The notes beneath the pieces are model-generated. The model was not told the origin of the DNA and ran no database searches. It saw only the letters and a list, made by a program, of their open reading frames with translations. A DNA stretch of 64,000 nucleotides, taken from QKTW01 sp052161885. Lineage in GTDB: Bacteria; Bacteroidota; Bacteroidia; Chitinophagales; Chitinophagaceae. Positions 12,001 through 17,662 of the stretch are shown one piece after another. The position numbers were made by a program, and so were the translations under genes. The stretch is taken from the NCBI GenBank assembly GCA_052161885.1, contig CP197396.1:4712001-4776000 (forward strand). Direction: 5' to 3'. Numbering within the stretch: the first letter of the stretch is position 1; each line of letters starts with the position of its first letter.

Positions 12001-13491
12001 AGCTTCCTGAGGACAAATAACCTTTATGGAAAAAATGTGGCTTCCAACAGTGTTAGTGGATTGAATAAGATTAACACACTTGCATCAATCGGTTCCGACC
12101 CAGGTTCCGGACAGCTATGGAGCGGGCAGATTGGCGAAATACTGGCTTACCAGGCTGTACTTACGCCAACAGAACAGCGCAAGATCAACAGTTACCTGGC
12201 AGTTAAATGGGGACTCACCATGGCAGGCGGAGACAGCTCTTACCTGGCAAGTGATGGCACTGTAATATGGAATGCAACAAGCAACACTGGTTATAAAAAC
12301 AGGATCACAGGTATCGGTAAAGACCTTTGCTATGATCTCACACAGCGCCAGAGCCGTAACCAGGCAACAGGATCGCTGCTGACATTTGGTCTCGGAAGTA
12401 TTGTGGCAACGAATGCAGGCAATAATAATGACTTCGCATCCGACAAGAGCTATACAGTTGTGGGAGATGATAACGGCAGCAATGCGGAACAGACAACCAA
12501 TATTCCTGCCGGTTATGTGCCCGGAACAAAACGTCTCGCGCGTCAATGGAAAGCCGCTGTCACAGGTACTGCACCTTCAAATCTTGAACTGCAGTTTGAC
12601 CTGAGCGCTACAGGATTGGCGGCAGGTACACAAGCTACAGACCTGGAACTCGCTATAGATACAGATGGTGACGGCAATTTTGCTACAGGTACAATTGCTA
12701 AAGTACAGGCTTCATCCTGGACTGGTGGTACCGCTACGTTTGATAATGTTACGCTTTCCAATAATGCAGTATTTACCGTTGTGACCAAGAAGCAACCACT
12801 GAAGCTGAATGTGAAAGTGTACATGCAGGGCGATATGCCATCTTCGGGCACAACGATGCATAATGATCTGCAGAATTATTTCGGCGGTAACAGCGGCCTG
12901 CTGCCAACAACTGATCCGTACGGTGCAGGTGCTATGTATAACCAGATCAACAATCCGACCGGACCTGCAGGCACTGTAACCGACTGGGTACAAGTGGATG
13001 TGCGCTATGCATCGAATCCCACACGTGTTGTGGAAAGTAACGCCTTCCTGCTGAAGCCTAACGGAAGTATAGTAGACAGTACCGGAAGTGTGCCCACGCT
13101 GCATACGCTTTCATATCCCGATACTTTCTGCGTTGTCGTAAGCCACCGCAACCATATGGCTGTGGTAAGTAAAAACATCCTGCTCAATTCCGGCAGTACT
13201 GCAGCTTATGATTTTACCACGTCACTCAGTCAGGCAGCCAATCCTTTTGGCGACCCGGCGCAGATGGTACAGAAAAACGGCGTATGGTGTATGTGGGCAG
13301 GAGACATCAACCGCGATTACTTTATAGATGGTACAGATTACGGAACAGTTTATTTCCTCAATTCTTCAGGGCCATTTGATGTATATGATGTCTCGGACCT
13401 GAATATGGATGGGTTTGTAGATGGAACAGATCTTGGGTTGATGTATTTCAATAACAGTGTTTCTCCGTACTCTACGCTTATTAACTATTAA
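1..13491 (+). CDS. Giant modular secreted protein with ten lectin-like modules and dockerin-like C-terminus (5' partial)
   Basis: The reading frame is open from the first base, so the start codon is to the left of the window; about 4496 residues are visible. Near the left end a hydrophobic stretch (ILLAAFLLTF) followed by SYSQ looks like the end of a signal peptide, so little is missing. Ten modules of about 425 residues follow. Each has a LamG/concanavalin-like part starting at a GI-LWLKAD-like motif and running to an EVIVYN-like strand, then a segment with QKIESYLALKYGITLDQ, NYLASDG, GIGRDD and DKSF--WGDDN signatures. The second segment resembles a Bacteroidota domain of unknown function (perhaps the family called DUF8202; recalled, not checked). 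The C-terminus has a domain with an HRNHMAVVS motif and then two DxNxDxxxDxxD loops (GDINRDYFIDGTD and SDLNMDGFVDGTD), as in type I dockerins, probably binding calcium. No classical type A T9SS tail is visible. It probably acts at the cell surface in adhesion or glycan binding (inference). Confidence 0.88.
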   Translation, partial: KYFPGGSIRGRCRAPQILLAAFLLTFCNSYSQTGPAGVNTGIGAWWKADASGTSGTSWTDQSGNNRTLAQGNTASRPTMTGGAINYLPALDFDGNDFMSSATVLGTGSTQNVAIFAVAQPEDAGPGGRVCGEYTSNGYPVGIHFPFVDNNFYWDAPYGYRVNGNWQGSYNTPYVISTTKTPNAMYAYSNHKTIASYTAGNLTCICPGNNSSFTVGAITNWGYFGGKIAEVIVYKNSAALTALDRQKIESYLALKYGITLDQATAYNYLASDGTTIIWNASANATWNKNIFGIGRDNTSGLYQKQGRTAQLSSRIFSMAVGSSIAADNASNTGSIANDKTFLVMGDNGGTTRLDQVITNPVIEKVMARTWRVQKSASWADQTITMSAGVSYANKYIVISNTSSSFATITNTVQLDANGAASFSSALLPDGAYLTIGQAPTGPGGVAGNIRLWLDGNKNVYSDAGVTPATDGSVVDQWGDQSQSATGNGSFVTGCNCGVTAFRANGLNYNGAIDNTGNVLRGLTNTAITSPNISSFMAVNSPSTYSGHRYYTLYSNASGGYDYNTNLESIVFGLNGTNIQTHRGAWENPALPSNTVSTMVMTSLTTATAHSLNLNGKQGGSASYVKGNYSIDQFFVGGGYAAGWCCGSATTERYGEIVTYDRALSAVETRKVESYLAMKWGTSLDQTTPTDYVASDWNGTTGTKMWVNDNDGYNLKIFGIGRDDNGQLYQRQSTTSDTNKVFAVAMGTTFPQTNAANTNTIATDKTFLVLASNGAGTKINVPVSGFTNSGTRMSRIWKVDKSATWTDANVTIQTIGTTAKYLLVSSDAVFGAGDAEYQLDGNGQVTLNSSVLQHGYFITFANKISGPANVSSGIVLWMDARTANSGAMANGTGWQDNSGSGKDFDMVFGTPTRYDSVNFNRFMSFNGSSYVRSSVSPFVNTMTAGDVFVVTRSRSNGNNGYPYDFGTSSRGNHLVWSNNCEYNGFGSNQRIGYNSSNNTICENKTGVASIVGTMYPNMNRWNLHNTYSATNSWGTAMNGLFKATTSTNTVNFSLAAGNEHIGAFSGAVFTGDIAEVVLYNRKLSALERQQVNSYLGLKYGITIDQGTPQNYLASDGTTLMWQNDNDGFNMRISGLGRDNITYLHQKLGTNQDTGTIWTVGLGNTTSAVNNFNNPASVSTDKTFLTFADNNLGTQYLSNVSGANVNVRMNRVWKVDKSATWADQNITLTAGSTYGSNKYLLISTTSNFAAISQELLLDATGSVTINSSLLPHNAYFTIGTKIIGPASVNTGIAAWWRSDIGASNAVWNDYSGSDKTAAQGTGAAQPTAAQYYVNYNPVMGFNSAQYMISPSLFTGTGITDCNIFLVNFTNNYAQQQIPFGEYMSNGGYVYAHTPWVNGYGYWFPPYGWSVNNPANAVNGMPSLWTFTKVNNTSISMFQNSKTIATSNGGYYSIPGNNSNFYIGARQDGYNWNGGMAEMIVYNNSAAISANKRRAIESYLAVKWGVSLDSTQGNYLAYDSTAIWDQTVNAGFRWRVTGIGRDDRSGLNQKQSRNWDTSSQGYAIIGLNNIETNNALNASSFGTDKSYLLWGDNNASSIVTTTLAGSTVTPNNPTLLTGGSTCIALSRFAKIYRVQKTGTVGAVQVKINTSGLSIGKTANDYYLAVNNTNAFNSGTVQQLIQASAYDPALRTLTFNNVNFNNGDYFTVIGKKAQAPANVVNGIKLWLKAEDGITLNGNNVSGWDDQSPANKNLSQVTATAQPTYNANTNLINFNPTVGFDGNDMLAGNSLLGTATYPGATFFAVSNQAVITSSSLFYEPSSGTQFNLHCTWSDNNVYWDAPYANNRLTYATGGVAGQNILWSGLSNSAAAAGSRQILYRNGQSVATGSGTSVITGTNSPFNLGGATAGTYNGRIGEVVIYTAPLVTSDIQKIHSYLSLKWGLSLDQTTPANYYASDWNGTTGTLLWNATVNNAYKYRITGIGRDDCSDLTQRQSRNQDTTSKGFATIGIGNIGTTNAGNAANFAVDKSFVMWGDDNGSGVTATTAVSDGTTTIAPAGCVQLRRMTKRYKVAVTGTPGAVQVQINVNGLPLGKRAADFYLARNSIGGGNFNSGTYGQLIAATSFINGIVTFDNVTFNNNDSFTVVGLKTQAPAGVSTGIAVWLKAEDGINLNGTGVSTWEDQSSAGRNAVQATAGNQPVYSVSGNVLSNFNPTVTTGGAQQMAFTSTIPINNMKIFAVGNPLTNAAAGGQWRTLLRGNVNDHPIIIQAGSALYGFHDNTFGTGFKSSGLNTTGIPQLFGMSFVNGGTTQTAVPTINGKAGTTLTGIATTSGADQFMSWGGGQPWGTVSEIVMYNSTTMTATDVQKIQSYLALKYGITLDQTTPYNYVSGGGSVIWDATANAAYSNRITGIGRDDCSDLEQDQSRNVDTTVPGYVTMARGDLYPDNTSNPNKFTSDKSFVLWGDDNVSGMASVAITGDGTTTLPQSSTCTQFRRLGKTFKVSSISNGTAGSNSGLQVSLNVRGLSFGGSTAGVYLAINNSNSFGGTVNKLVSASSFANNTYTFDNVTFNNGDYFTLVGPESKAPANITNGIQLWLKADAGTTLNGTTVSNWGDQSFNSNDASQATATLQPVLVTNGANFNPGLYLSNADFLDNSTAALLNTNSFTALAEMKTLSAAFNWGGVVSYNHSGNTLRPAITTISGAYNVGLNQIDVGATNASVTVPFYGYQVRTSGNATTITATLNGGASSNTTPVWTGTGTVPGYMIGRHDGNAGNSYTGYINEVIVYNRELTAPELQKIESYLAIKYGNTYNAGNSDYKASDNTTIWTAASNSGYKFHLTGIGRDDCSQLTQKQSRNADTITDAGVIIGLNGIAGTNAANTASFNADKAFDVWGDNNGSITYQTAVTGTPAGTAVNYTLGRIWKVQETGTIGSVRVAIPYNKVANPSQAYLLVNNNTAGATFGSGSTAYALSVTNVNGVNYYYADVDLNNGDYFTFGSAIKAPGGVAKTSLWLRPDYGTSSNIDGAAVNEWLDYAAQLNNSTQNTVASQPLYSNNAADNINFNPVLKFNGTSQQMDLDITKLPLGTSARAIAAVGVPSAVTGTNKYIISYGSAGTSQAQGMANVSGTGYYVGYGDDITTAAGFWQTGTVNDMMLRWRGGAGGLASMYSKNKLVGGPVAKNWNTTTAGGAKLGLSVWTTNELWAGTMGDVIVFNDSLTPAERQRVSTYLAIKYGYTLDQATPTDYIATNGTTKVWDNTVAGVYKKNIAGIGRDDAEGLNQIQSKSTNAGVQVAIANTAFATDNPSNSNSFSADNSYLTWSDDSAATTYLTLIGGTNPVANSRMSRLWKVQETGTVGSVQVAIPYNAVANPSAAYIVRSTDATIDATDNFTRMDSIRINGALYYAANVNFNTGDFFTFASSLKLPGGVAGVGLWLRPDYGTSSTVDSTAINEWLDAAGYVNHGAQATVTSQPLYRNNTTSNINFNPVVNFDGSNDELELDITKLPTGTTARSLFMTGKTNIVDGAYHYALAWGTYATSQGSALANGASGLGSFVSYGSNDVPSAAGFWQVGVPNSLSGTWAGGTGNATLYSKNKLIAGPLAKSWVTGTGGARIGANSNTTPGEYWNGAMGDVIVFPYALNAGQRQKVESYLAVKYGYSMDTTSQPNYLASDSSVTWNYNSTYRNRVTGIGRDDLTALNQRQSRNIDTTSPGFVTMGLGSVAATNTVNANTFSSDKSFLLWADDGVAGKATAAITGDAVNTLPTAGPCANYIRMAKTYKVQRTNFTQPVQVQVNVNGMTIGKALQDYYLAINTTATMSGTISKLVPATSIANGVLTFDNVDFSANGDYFTVIGQKVQSPASIQTANLKLWLKAEDGIILNGTTVQEWDDNGPALNNAIQATVANQPTYNNAASLINFNPALTFNGTNNRFSLATNLFGTGNISYTVLGIVNSNAANTTRVWLSDGTVATNQAVSIGHLSSNVIINANWNNDLSGGAVTTGVTYLEGFTRDNVSFLRTNNLYGKNVASNSVSGLNKINTLASIGSDPGSGQLWSGQIGEILAYQAVLTPTEQRKINSYLAVKWGLTMAGGDSSYLASDGTVIWNATSNTGYKNRITGIGKDLCYDLTQRQSRNQATGSLLTFGLGSIVATNAGNNNDFASDKSYTVVGDDNGSNAEQTTNIPAGYVPGTKRLARQWKAAVTGTAPSNLELQFDLSATGLAAGTQATDLELAIDTDGDGNFATGTIAKVQASSWTGGTATFDNVTLSNNAVFTVVTKKQPLKLNVKVYMQGDMPSSGTTMHNDLQNYFGGNSGLLPTTDPYGAGAMYNQINNPTGPAGTVTDWVQVDVRYASNPTRVVESNAFLLKPNGSIVDSTGSVPTLHTLSYPDTFCVVVSHRNHMAVVSKNILLNSGSTAAYDFTTSLSQAANPFGDPAQMVQKNGVWCMWAGDINRDYFIDGTDYGTVYFLNSSGPFDVYDVSDLNMDGFVDGTDLGLMYFNNSVSPYSTLINY
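100..12792 (+). repeat. Ten tandem modules of about 1.2-1.3 kb inside the giant gene
   Basis: The GIGRD-type motif (GIGRDD in most copies) begins at about 871, 2149, 3394, 4600, 5923, 7207, 8494, 9775, 11029 and 12310, giving periods of 1206 to 1323 bases. The copies are clearly related as protein but diverged as DNA, so the array is old rather than freshly amplified. Copies 8 and 9 are closest to each other in their lectin-like half (both have an ITKLP motif and end it with a GAMGDVIVF-like or GTMGDVIVF-like strand). Copy 10 has GIGKDL instead of GIGRDD. Confidence 0.9.
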
Positions 13492-13657
13492 ATGACATAA
13501 AAGCAAAGAGCAACGTTAATTTAAAATGAAACAGCAGATGAATTCGCTAAACATCCGGTCAGCTGTGAAGTAGAAAATATGGTGGTTATGTGTTAGGAAA
13601 TACAATGCAATAGATATGGGTTATTGATTGCTTTCGTACTTCTGATGCATAGCCACC

Positions 13658-13698
13658 TTTTTACCATAGCCCGGGCTATAGTGCTTTATCGGTAAAAA
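13658..13698. repeat. Nested inverted repeat downstream of the giant gene
   Basis: An outer 8-base pair of arms (TTTTTACC at 13658-13665 and GGTAAAAA at 13691-13698) encloses a perfect 14-base palindrome, ATAGCCCGGGCTAT, at 13666-13679. It lies 170 bases after the stop codon of the giant gene and 50 bases before the next small gene. It could be a terminator, a protein-binding site or a cruciform. The rest of the 259-base gap shows nothing recognisable. Confidence 0.55.
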
Positions 13699-13750
13699 TT
13701 ACAGAACGTATTGAACCCCGCCATCCATGCAATACTATATATAAAAACGA

Positions 13751-13957
13751 ATGTCTATGACTATTATTCTGCTATTTATTTGTGTTTTTGAGCTTTTTAT
13801 ATGTTGCGGTGTGTCTGTTTTCTTTTACAGGAAATGGAAAATGATGAGAAAGAGATACCGCTACGTATCAAACCAACTTTCTGTATATCAAAAGACGTTG
13901 GGTAAACTTCAGAAAAAGCAGCGTACGGTAATGGCCTTTCAAAGCAGTGAGATATAG
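13751..13957 (+). CDS. Small single-pass membrane protein, unknown function
   Basis: 68 residues. Residues 4-26 form one strongly hydrophobic segment (IILLFICVFELFICCGVSVFF), followed by a basic stretch (RKWKMMRKRYRY) and a short helical Lys/Gln-rich tail that could form a coiled coil. The basic side after the segment suggests an inserted N-terminus with a cytoplasmic tail. An alternative start is the ATG two codons later. No family is recognised. It lies in an AT-rich stretch together with the next small gene. The gene is supported by its layout and composition only, so it may not be real. Confidence 0.45.
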   Translation: MSMTIILLFICVFELFICCGVSVFFYRKWKMMRKRYRYVSNQLSVYQKTLGKLQKKQRTVMAFQSSEI

Positions 13958-14055
13958 CCACCGATCAGGTTTTTAAAATTGAGGAGCTGTCTGCAGGCAC
14001 CTGGATAAGCCCGCATGTCTGTATATAGAAGCTCGCTAAAAACTTTTAATCAACC

Positions 14056-14283
14056 ATGAAAAGAAAATCACGTTACAGAAAAGCGAAAAACAGGTTCGTC
14101 GACTTTCGTTTCGCATGCTTTGTGCTTTTATTATCACTGATTATTTTTTTCTGCACAAGAAAATTAAATAGTGAAACGCTTGAATTACAGTATCATTTGC
14201 GCACAGATACAGCCTGGATGCACCTTTCTGGTGTTGATTTGATTATGAACGACTCAAACAGCATCAGGGCAATGATCAAGTAG
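14056..14283 (+). CDS. Small basic membrane protein, unknown function
   Basis: 75 residues with a very basic start (MKRKSRYRKAKNRF), one membrane segment at about residues 18-34 (FACFVLLLSLIIFFC), and a polar C-terminal part of 40 residues. The pattern suggests a type II membrane anchor with a small outward domain. It is followed by a strong hairpin (14371-14410) shared with the convergent RebB-like gene. No family is recognised. Whether it belongs with the RebB-like gene is unknown. Confidence 0.45.
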   Translation: MKRKSRYRKAKNRFVDFRFACFVLLLSLIIFFCTRKLNSETLELQYHLRTDTAWMHLSGVDLIMNDSNSIRAMIK

Positions 14284-14370
14284 GCAAATGATTTGCGGAT
14301 GCGGGAAAAATGCGGAAACAGAAAATTGTTCTGCTGCTCAAAGCAAATAGGTAAAACCGGTACATATTTA

Positions 14371-14410
14371 TAATGTAAAAGCCAACCTTTCGGGGCTGGC
14401 TTTTACATTA
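14371..14410. terminator. Bidirectional terminator hairpin
   Basis: Arms of 17 bases (14371-14387 and 14394-14410) pair with one G-U or mismatch position around a short loop, with A-rich and T-rich flanks on both strands. It separates the small plus-strand gene from the convergent RebB-like gene and can serve both. Confidence 0.85.
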
Positions 14411-14423
14411 ATGCAATTAACTA

Positions 14424-14717
14424 TTACGCTTGTTCTGTTTTTTCATTGCCAAGGCCAGGAATTGCATTTGTTGCAATGCCTGTCGATGCCGTGTCTATTG
14501 AATAGAGTGTGGCTACTCCTTCTGTAGTGGCTGCCTGTTCTGTAATATTGCTTTGCTGCTGGTTTGTGGTTGCATTGTGTGCGGCGTTAGACAATGCTTG
14601 TGCAGTAGCCTGATAAAGCTCACCCATTGATACTGCAGGTGCGTCACCCAGCACTTTGGTATTAACCTGTGTTACGGAGTCTGTGATCTGGTCGTTTACC
14701 GATGTTGGAAATGCCAT
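14424..14717 (-). CDS. rebB: RebB family R-body protein
   Basis: 97 residues. The N-terminal part matches the RebB family as I know it: MAFPTSVNDQITDSVTQVN, then KVLGDAPA, then LYQATAQALSNAAHNATTNQQQ. RebB proteins are small structural subunits of R-bodies, coiled protein ribbons that extend on a pH change and were first known as the killing trait of Caedibacter in Paramecium; homologues occur in many free-living bacteria, including Bacteroidota. The C-terminal 35 residues are Thr/Ala/Gly-rich and less conserved. Only one reb gene is seen here, while functional loci usually carry several, so assembly would need partners elsewhere. It ends at a shared terminator. Confidence 0.85.
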   Translation of the reverse strand: MAFPTSVNDQITDSVTQVNTKVLGDAPAVSMGELYQATAQALSNAAHNATTNQQQSNITEQAATTEGVATLYSIDTASTGIATNAIPGLGNEKTEQA

Positions 14718-14798
14718 GTCATTTGTTTTTATGGTGAAATAATTGGTTTGCCTGTATAAACGAATATAGACATTTACCTACGATTTCCGGATCTTCAG

Positions 14799-15500
14799 CT
14801 ACAATTCCAGGCCGTTGGCGTCTGTTGTCAGTACAGCACTCATATAATCGAAAAAAGGCCGCATATTCCGGAACGTTTTCCCCACTTCCGACAGGAAAGA
14901 AGCATCCAGCACTTCTTTGTCTGTAAACGTCCTTATCAGCAGGAATTGTTTATAACGCAGCAGATCTATAGCTTCATGACTGGGATCAAAACCTTTCGGT
15001 GCTGTTTTCAGCTGTTCTCCCTGCAGTGTGCCGAATGTTGATACAAACGATTTACTGCCCAGTATTTTTTTCAGCGGCAAGGGATCAAAGGCAATATCTT
15101 CCCGTATACGTTTGAGGTCTTGCGCTTCGGGAGCCCAGAAGCCCCCGGCAATAAGCGTGTTGCCCGGCTCAATGTGAAAATAATAGCCGCCTCTGCGGGC
15201 TTTGGTGGCACGTCTGAAACTTCCGCTCCAGTTGGTCTTATAAGGAGTTTTATCGTTTGAAAAGCGCGTATCCCGGTAAATGCGGTGCAGGCTTTTCTTG
15301 CCGGATGCTGTTTCTATAAGATCATGCGTATTGAGTTCCTGCAACAATGCATCGGCGAAAACTTCAACCTGTAGCTGTTCTTCCAGGAATGCTGCTTTAT
15401 GTTCATTAAACCATTCACGGTTGTTATTTTTCTTCAGGTCTTTCAGGAAATCGAACCCTGATTTACTTATCTGCGGCTGCTTTGCTGTCTGCTTCGGCAT
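14799..15500 (-). CDS. DUF2461 domain-containing protein
   Basis: 233 residues, the normal length for this family. The typical family pattern is visible: FDFLKDLKKNNNREWF near the N-terminus, then LHRIYRDTRFSNDKTPYKTN, then GGYYFHIEPGNTLIAGGFWAPE, and the closing RNMRPFFDYM. The role of DUF2461 proteins is not established; they are soluble and widespread in Bacteroidota. It is transcribed in the same direction as the RebB gene but with an 81-base gap, so co-transcription is only possible. The start ATG (MPKQTAK) precedes the conserved domain by about 14 residues. Confidence 0.9.
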   Translation of the reverse strand: MPKQTAKQPQISKSGFDFLKDLKKNNNREWFNEHKAAFLEEQLQVEVFADALLQELNTHDLIETASGKKSLHRIYRDTRFSNDKTPYKTNWSGSFRRATKARRGGYYFHIEPGNTLIAGGFWAPEAQDLKRIREDIAFDPLPLKKILGSKSFVSTFGTLQGEQLKTAPKGFDPSHEAIDLLRYKQFLLIRTFTDKEVLDASFLSEVGKTFRNMRPFFDYMSAVLTTDANGLEL

Positions 15501-15630
15501 ACTTGCAATAGTTTAGAAATATTGTTCCGCAAATATAGTATTGTTGAAACGTGAAAAATAAGGTTTACAGTATGCAGGTATTAAAGCTGTATTGAGCCCT
15601 AATTAAAGGGAGATGGTGCTAGCGAAGAGA

Positions 15631-16008
15631 TCATTTCTGGTCCGGTACAAATGTGGCATTCATCGATATGGTCTGCCATTTATCTGCCTCCTGTACTAAG
15701 GTAAAAGACACTCTTTCCCAAAACTCCGGTTGGCCAACAGGCTTTACCTGTACCAGGCAATGGAGAATTGCCGTATGATCCATTGTAATGGTTTTTGCTT
15801 CTGTAAGCTGGAAAACATCGAACTGAACTGCGGGATTCAGGACAAAATTTTGAATGAATGTTTCTTTATTTAAAACCATTGCACGTGGACTGGTAAAAAC
15901 GAATTCGCTGTGAAGGTTTTCCTCCATAAATCCCGGCTCTTTTTCGAGGGCTGCTTTCAGTAAATCCTTTTGCAGGTTTACGATCTCGTGATTTGTTTGT
16001 GTGTTCAT
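15631..16008 (-). CDS. NTF2-like (SnoaL/DUF4440-type) protein
   Basis: 125 residues. The layout is that of NTF2-like cone folds: an N-terminal helix (LQKDLLKAALEKEP), an EFVFTSPRAMVLNKETFI segment, and a closing WERVSFTLVQEADKWQTISMNATFV strand pair. Members include small enzymes and ligand-binding proteins, so a substrate cannot be given. It lies just downstream of the AraC-type regulator on the same strand (gap 85 bases), which may control it (inference). Confidence 0.8.
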   Translation of the reverse strand: MNTQTNHEIVNLQKDLLKAALEKEPGFMEENLHSEFVFTSPRAMVLNKETFIQNFVLNPAVQFDVFQLTEAKTITMDHTAILHCLVQVKPVGQPEFWERVSFTLVQEADKWQTISMNATFVPDQK

Positions 16009-16093
16009 GTTTTTTTAATTGTGTACAGCAAAATTAGATGCATGTTACATGCCGGGATAGTAAAAAAGGGACATGAACAGGAGCCGGTACTGT

Positions 16094-16900
16094 TTATTCC
16101 AAGCGCTTATAATAAAAATGAGACGCTAGATTTTCAGCGGTTAAGAACGCCGAAGGAGTGGTATTCATAAGACGTTTAAATTCTTTGATAAAATGCATCT
16201 GGTCAAAATAACCATGTTCCAGTGCGACAGGCAGATAACTGGTATCGTTGTTAATCAATAATTGTCTCAACACAGTTTTAAAGCGGCACAGTTGCTGAAA
16301 ATGTTTGGGCGTCATACCGCTGATTTCAAAGAAGATTCTCCTGAAATGGCGGGGGCTAATATTCATTTCTTTTGCCAGCTGATTCAGTCGCGCTTCTTCA
16401 TGATGGTAGTATAGTGTATGAACTACAGTATCCCAACCTTTCGATTGCCTGCCATATTTGCCAAGTTGCCTGTATAGAAACGCCTCCAGTAACCGGATCC
16501 GTTCTCCCATACTATCTGCCGAACCTATTTGTTCTTCGAGATCTTTGCCTTCACTGCCCCATATGGTATAAGCATCAACGAACGTATCTGCAAGCTGATG
16601 GAGGGGTACCGGCGTAAAATTGCGGAACATACTGCAGCGGAAACGGGCAACTAAAAACCCGGTTTGAGCGGCAGGTAAGATTTTGCAGGACTTATCTCCT
16701 GAAAAGATCAGGTGGCTGGAAGGCAGAACACCCTTGTCAGCTATCTCAAAAGGGTTTTTATAATGAAAGAATAAATCGATGCCAACTCCCGGAGGTATGT
16801 GAGGCAGATATACCCGGGTGGTGGCTTCATTTTCCCATGACCAGTAACGTTCAATATAAGTGCTGAGCTGCGTGCCTGGTTTCGCAAAACGAACTTTCAT
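16094..16900 (-). CDS. AraC family transcriptional regulator
   Basis: 268 residues. The N-terminal part (1-130) starts with a YIERYWSWE motif as in the DUF6597-type sensor domain often fused to AraC regulators in Bacteroidota. The C-terminal part has the two helix-turn-helix units: residues 170-198 (LNQLAKEMNISPRHFRRIF) and 220-250, with the AraC signature around GYFDQMHFIKEFKRLMNTTPSAF. It is expected to bind DNA as a regulator; the inducer is unknown. The NTF2-like gene downstream is a candidate target. Confidence 0.92.
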   Translation of the reverse strand: MKVRFAKPGTQLSTYIERYWSWENEATTRVYLPHIPPGVGIDLFFHYKNPFEIADKGVLPSSHLIFSGDKSCKILPAAQTGFLVARFRCSMFRNFTPVPLHQLADTFVDAYTIWGSEGKDLEEQIGSADSMGERIRLLEAFLYRQLGKYGRQSKGWDTVVHTLYYHHEEARLNQLAKEMNISPRHFRRIFFEISGMTPKHFQQLCRFKTVLRQLLINNDTSYLPVALEHGYFDQMHFIKEFKRLMNTTPSAFLTAENLASHFYYKRLE

Positions 16901-17040
16901 AAGGTTAAGGTAAGATAAAACGGAAGGAAAATATGGGCTACATATTGTTAAATATCGCTGTTATTCAGTGCCGGTTCCTGACAATCCCGAGGTGCTGATA
17001 TGGCCTTCTGTTGGAAAATCCGGATAATTGCAGGTAGATT

Positions 17041-17070
17041 TAAAGTAAAATCCTGTTTGTTACGTCTTCC
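17041..17070 (+). promoter_or_regulatory. Promoter-like bipartite motif, copy 1 (sigma gene)
   Basis: TAAAGTAAAA at 17041-17050, an 11-base spacer, then ACGTCTTCC at 17062-17070. The same two boxes with the same spacer occur at 18180 and 18252. The downstream box contains CGTC, typical of -10 elements used by ECF sigma factors. The GTG of the sigma gene lies 26 bases after the motif, which suggests autoregulation. Confidence 0.75.
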
Positions 17071-17095
17071 TCCATAAAGAAGTTATTTATCAAAC

Positions 17096-17650
17096 GTGAC
17101 TGAGCCATCGCAGCAAAATATTATCTCAGTAGTAAAAGAATACGGCAGGCGCCTGTTCGGCTTTATCCGTGGGCGTGTGTCTACAGATGAAGATGCTGAA
17201 GATATATTGCAGGATGTATGGTATCAGTTCAGTAACCAGCCTGAAACAGAAACGATAGACCAGGTAAGCGGCTGGTTGCACCGGGTGGCACGTAATAAGA
17301 TCACAGATAAGTACCGTAAGAAGAAAGATGAGCTGATAGAGGATTATACTTATGAAGACGAAGACGGTGAAGAGCTTGGATTTAAAGATATATTACTGGC
17401 AGATACCACAACACCCGAAGCAGAAAACCTGAAACAGCTCTTCTGGCAGCAGCTTTTTGAGGCGCTGGAAGAGTTGCCTGAAGCACAGCGGTATGTTTTT
17501 ATACAGAATGAGCTGGAAGACAGAAGCTTCCAGGAGATAGCAGACGAAACCGGTGAAAATATAAAAACACTTATTTCGAGGAAGGGATACGCGGTAAAAC
17601 ATTTGCGTAAAAGGCTGGAAAACCTTTACCATGAATTTATGAACTACTAA
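17096..17650 (+). CDS. RNA polymerase sigma factor, sigma-70 (ECF-like) family
   Basis: 184 residues. Region 2 is at about residues 15-80 (FGFIRGRV-DAEDILQDVWYQF, then VSGWLHRVARNKITDKYRKK) and region 4 at about 120-178 (LPEAQRYVFIQNELEDRSFQEIADETGENIKTLISRKGYA). An acidic linker, rich in Glu and Asp (residues 79-96), separates them. Regions 1 and 3 are missing, as in ECF sigma factors. The start is GTG: an in-frame stop lies seven codons upstream and no ATG fits. It is followed 12 bases later by a small membrane protein, probably in the same operon and perhaps its regulator. The motif upstream, repeated before the second membrane-protein/Hsp20 unit, suggests that it drives both units. Confidence 0.93.
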   Translation: MTEPSQQNIISVVKEYGRRLFGFIRGRVSTDEDAEDILQDVWYQFSNQPETETIDQVSGWLHRVARNKITDKYRKKKDELIEDYTYEDEDGEELGFKDILLADTTTPEAENLKQLFWQQLFEALEELPEAQRYVFIQNELEDRSFQEIADETGENIKTLISRKGYAVKHLRKRLENLYHEFMNY

Positions 17651-17662
17651 AATATTGATAAT

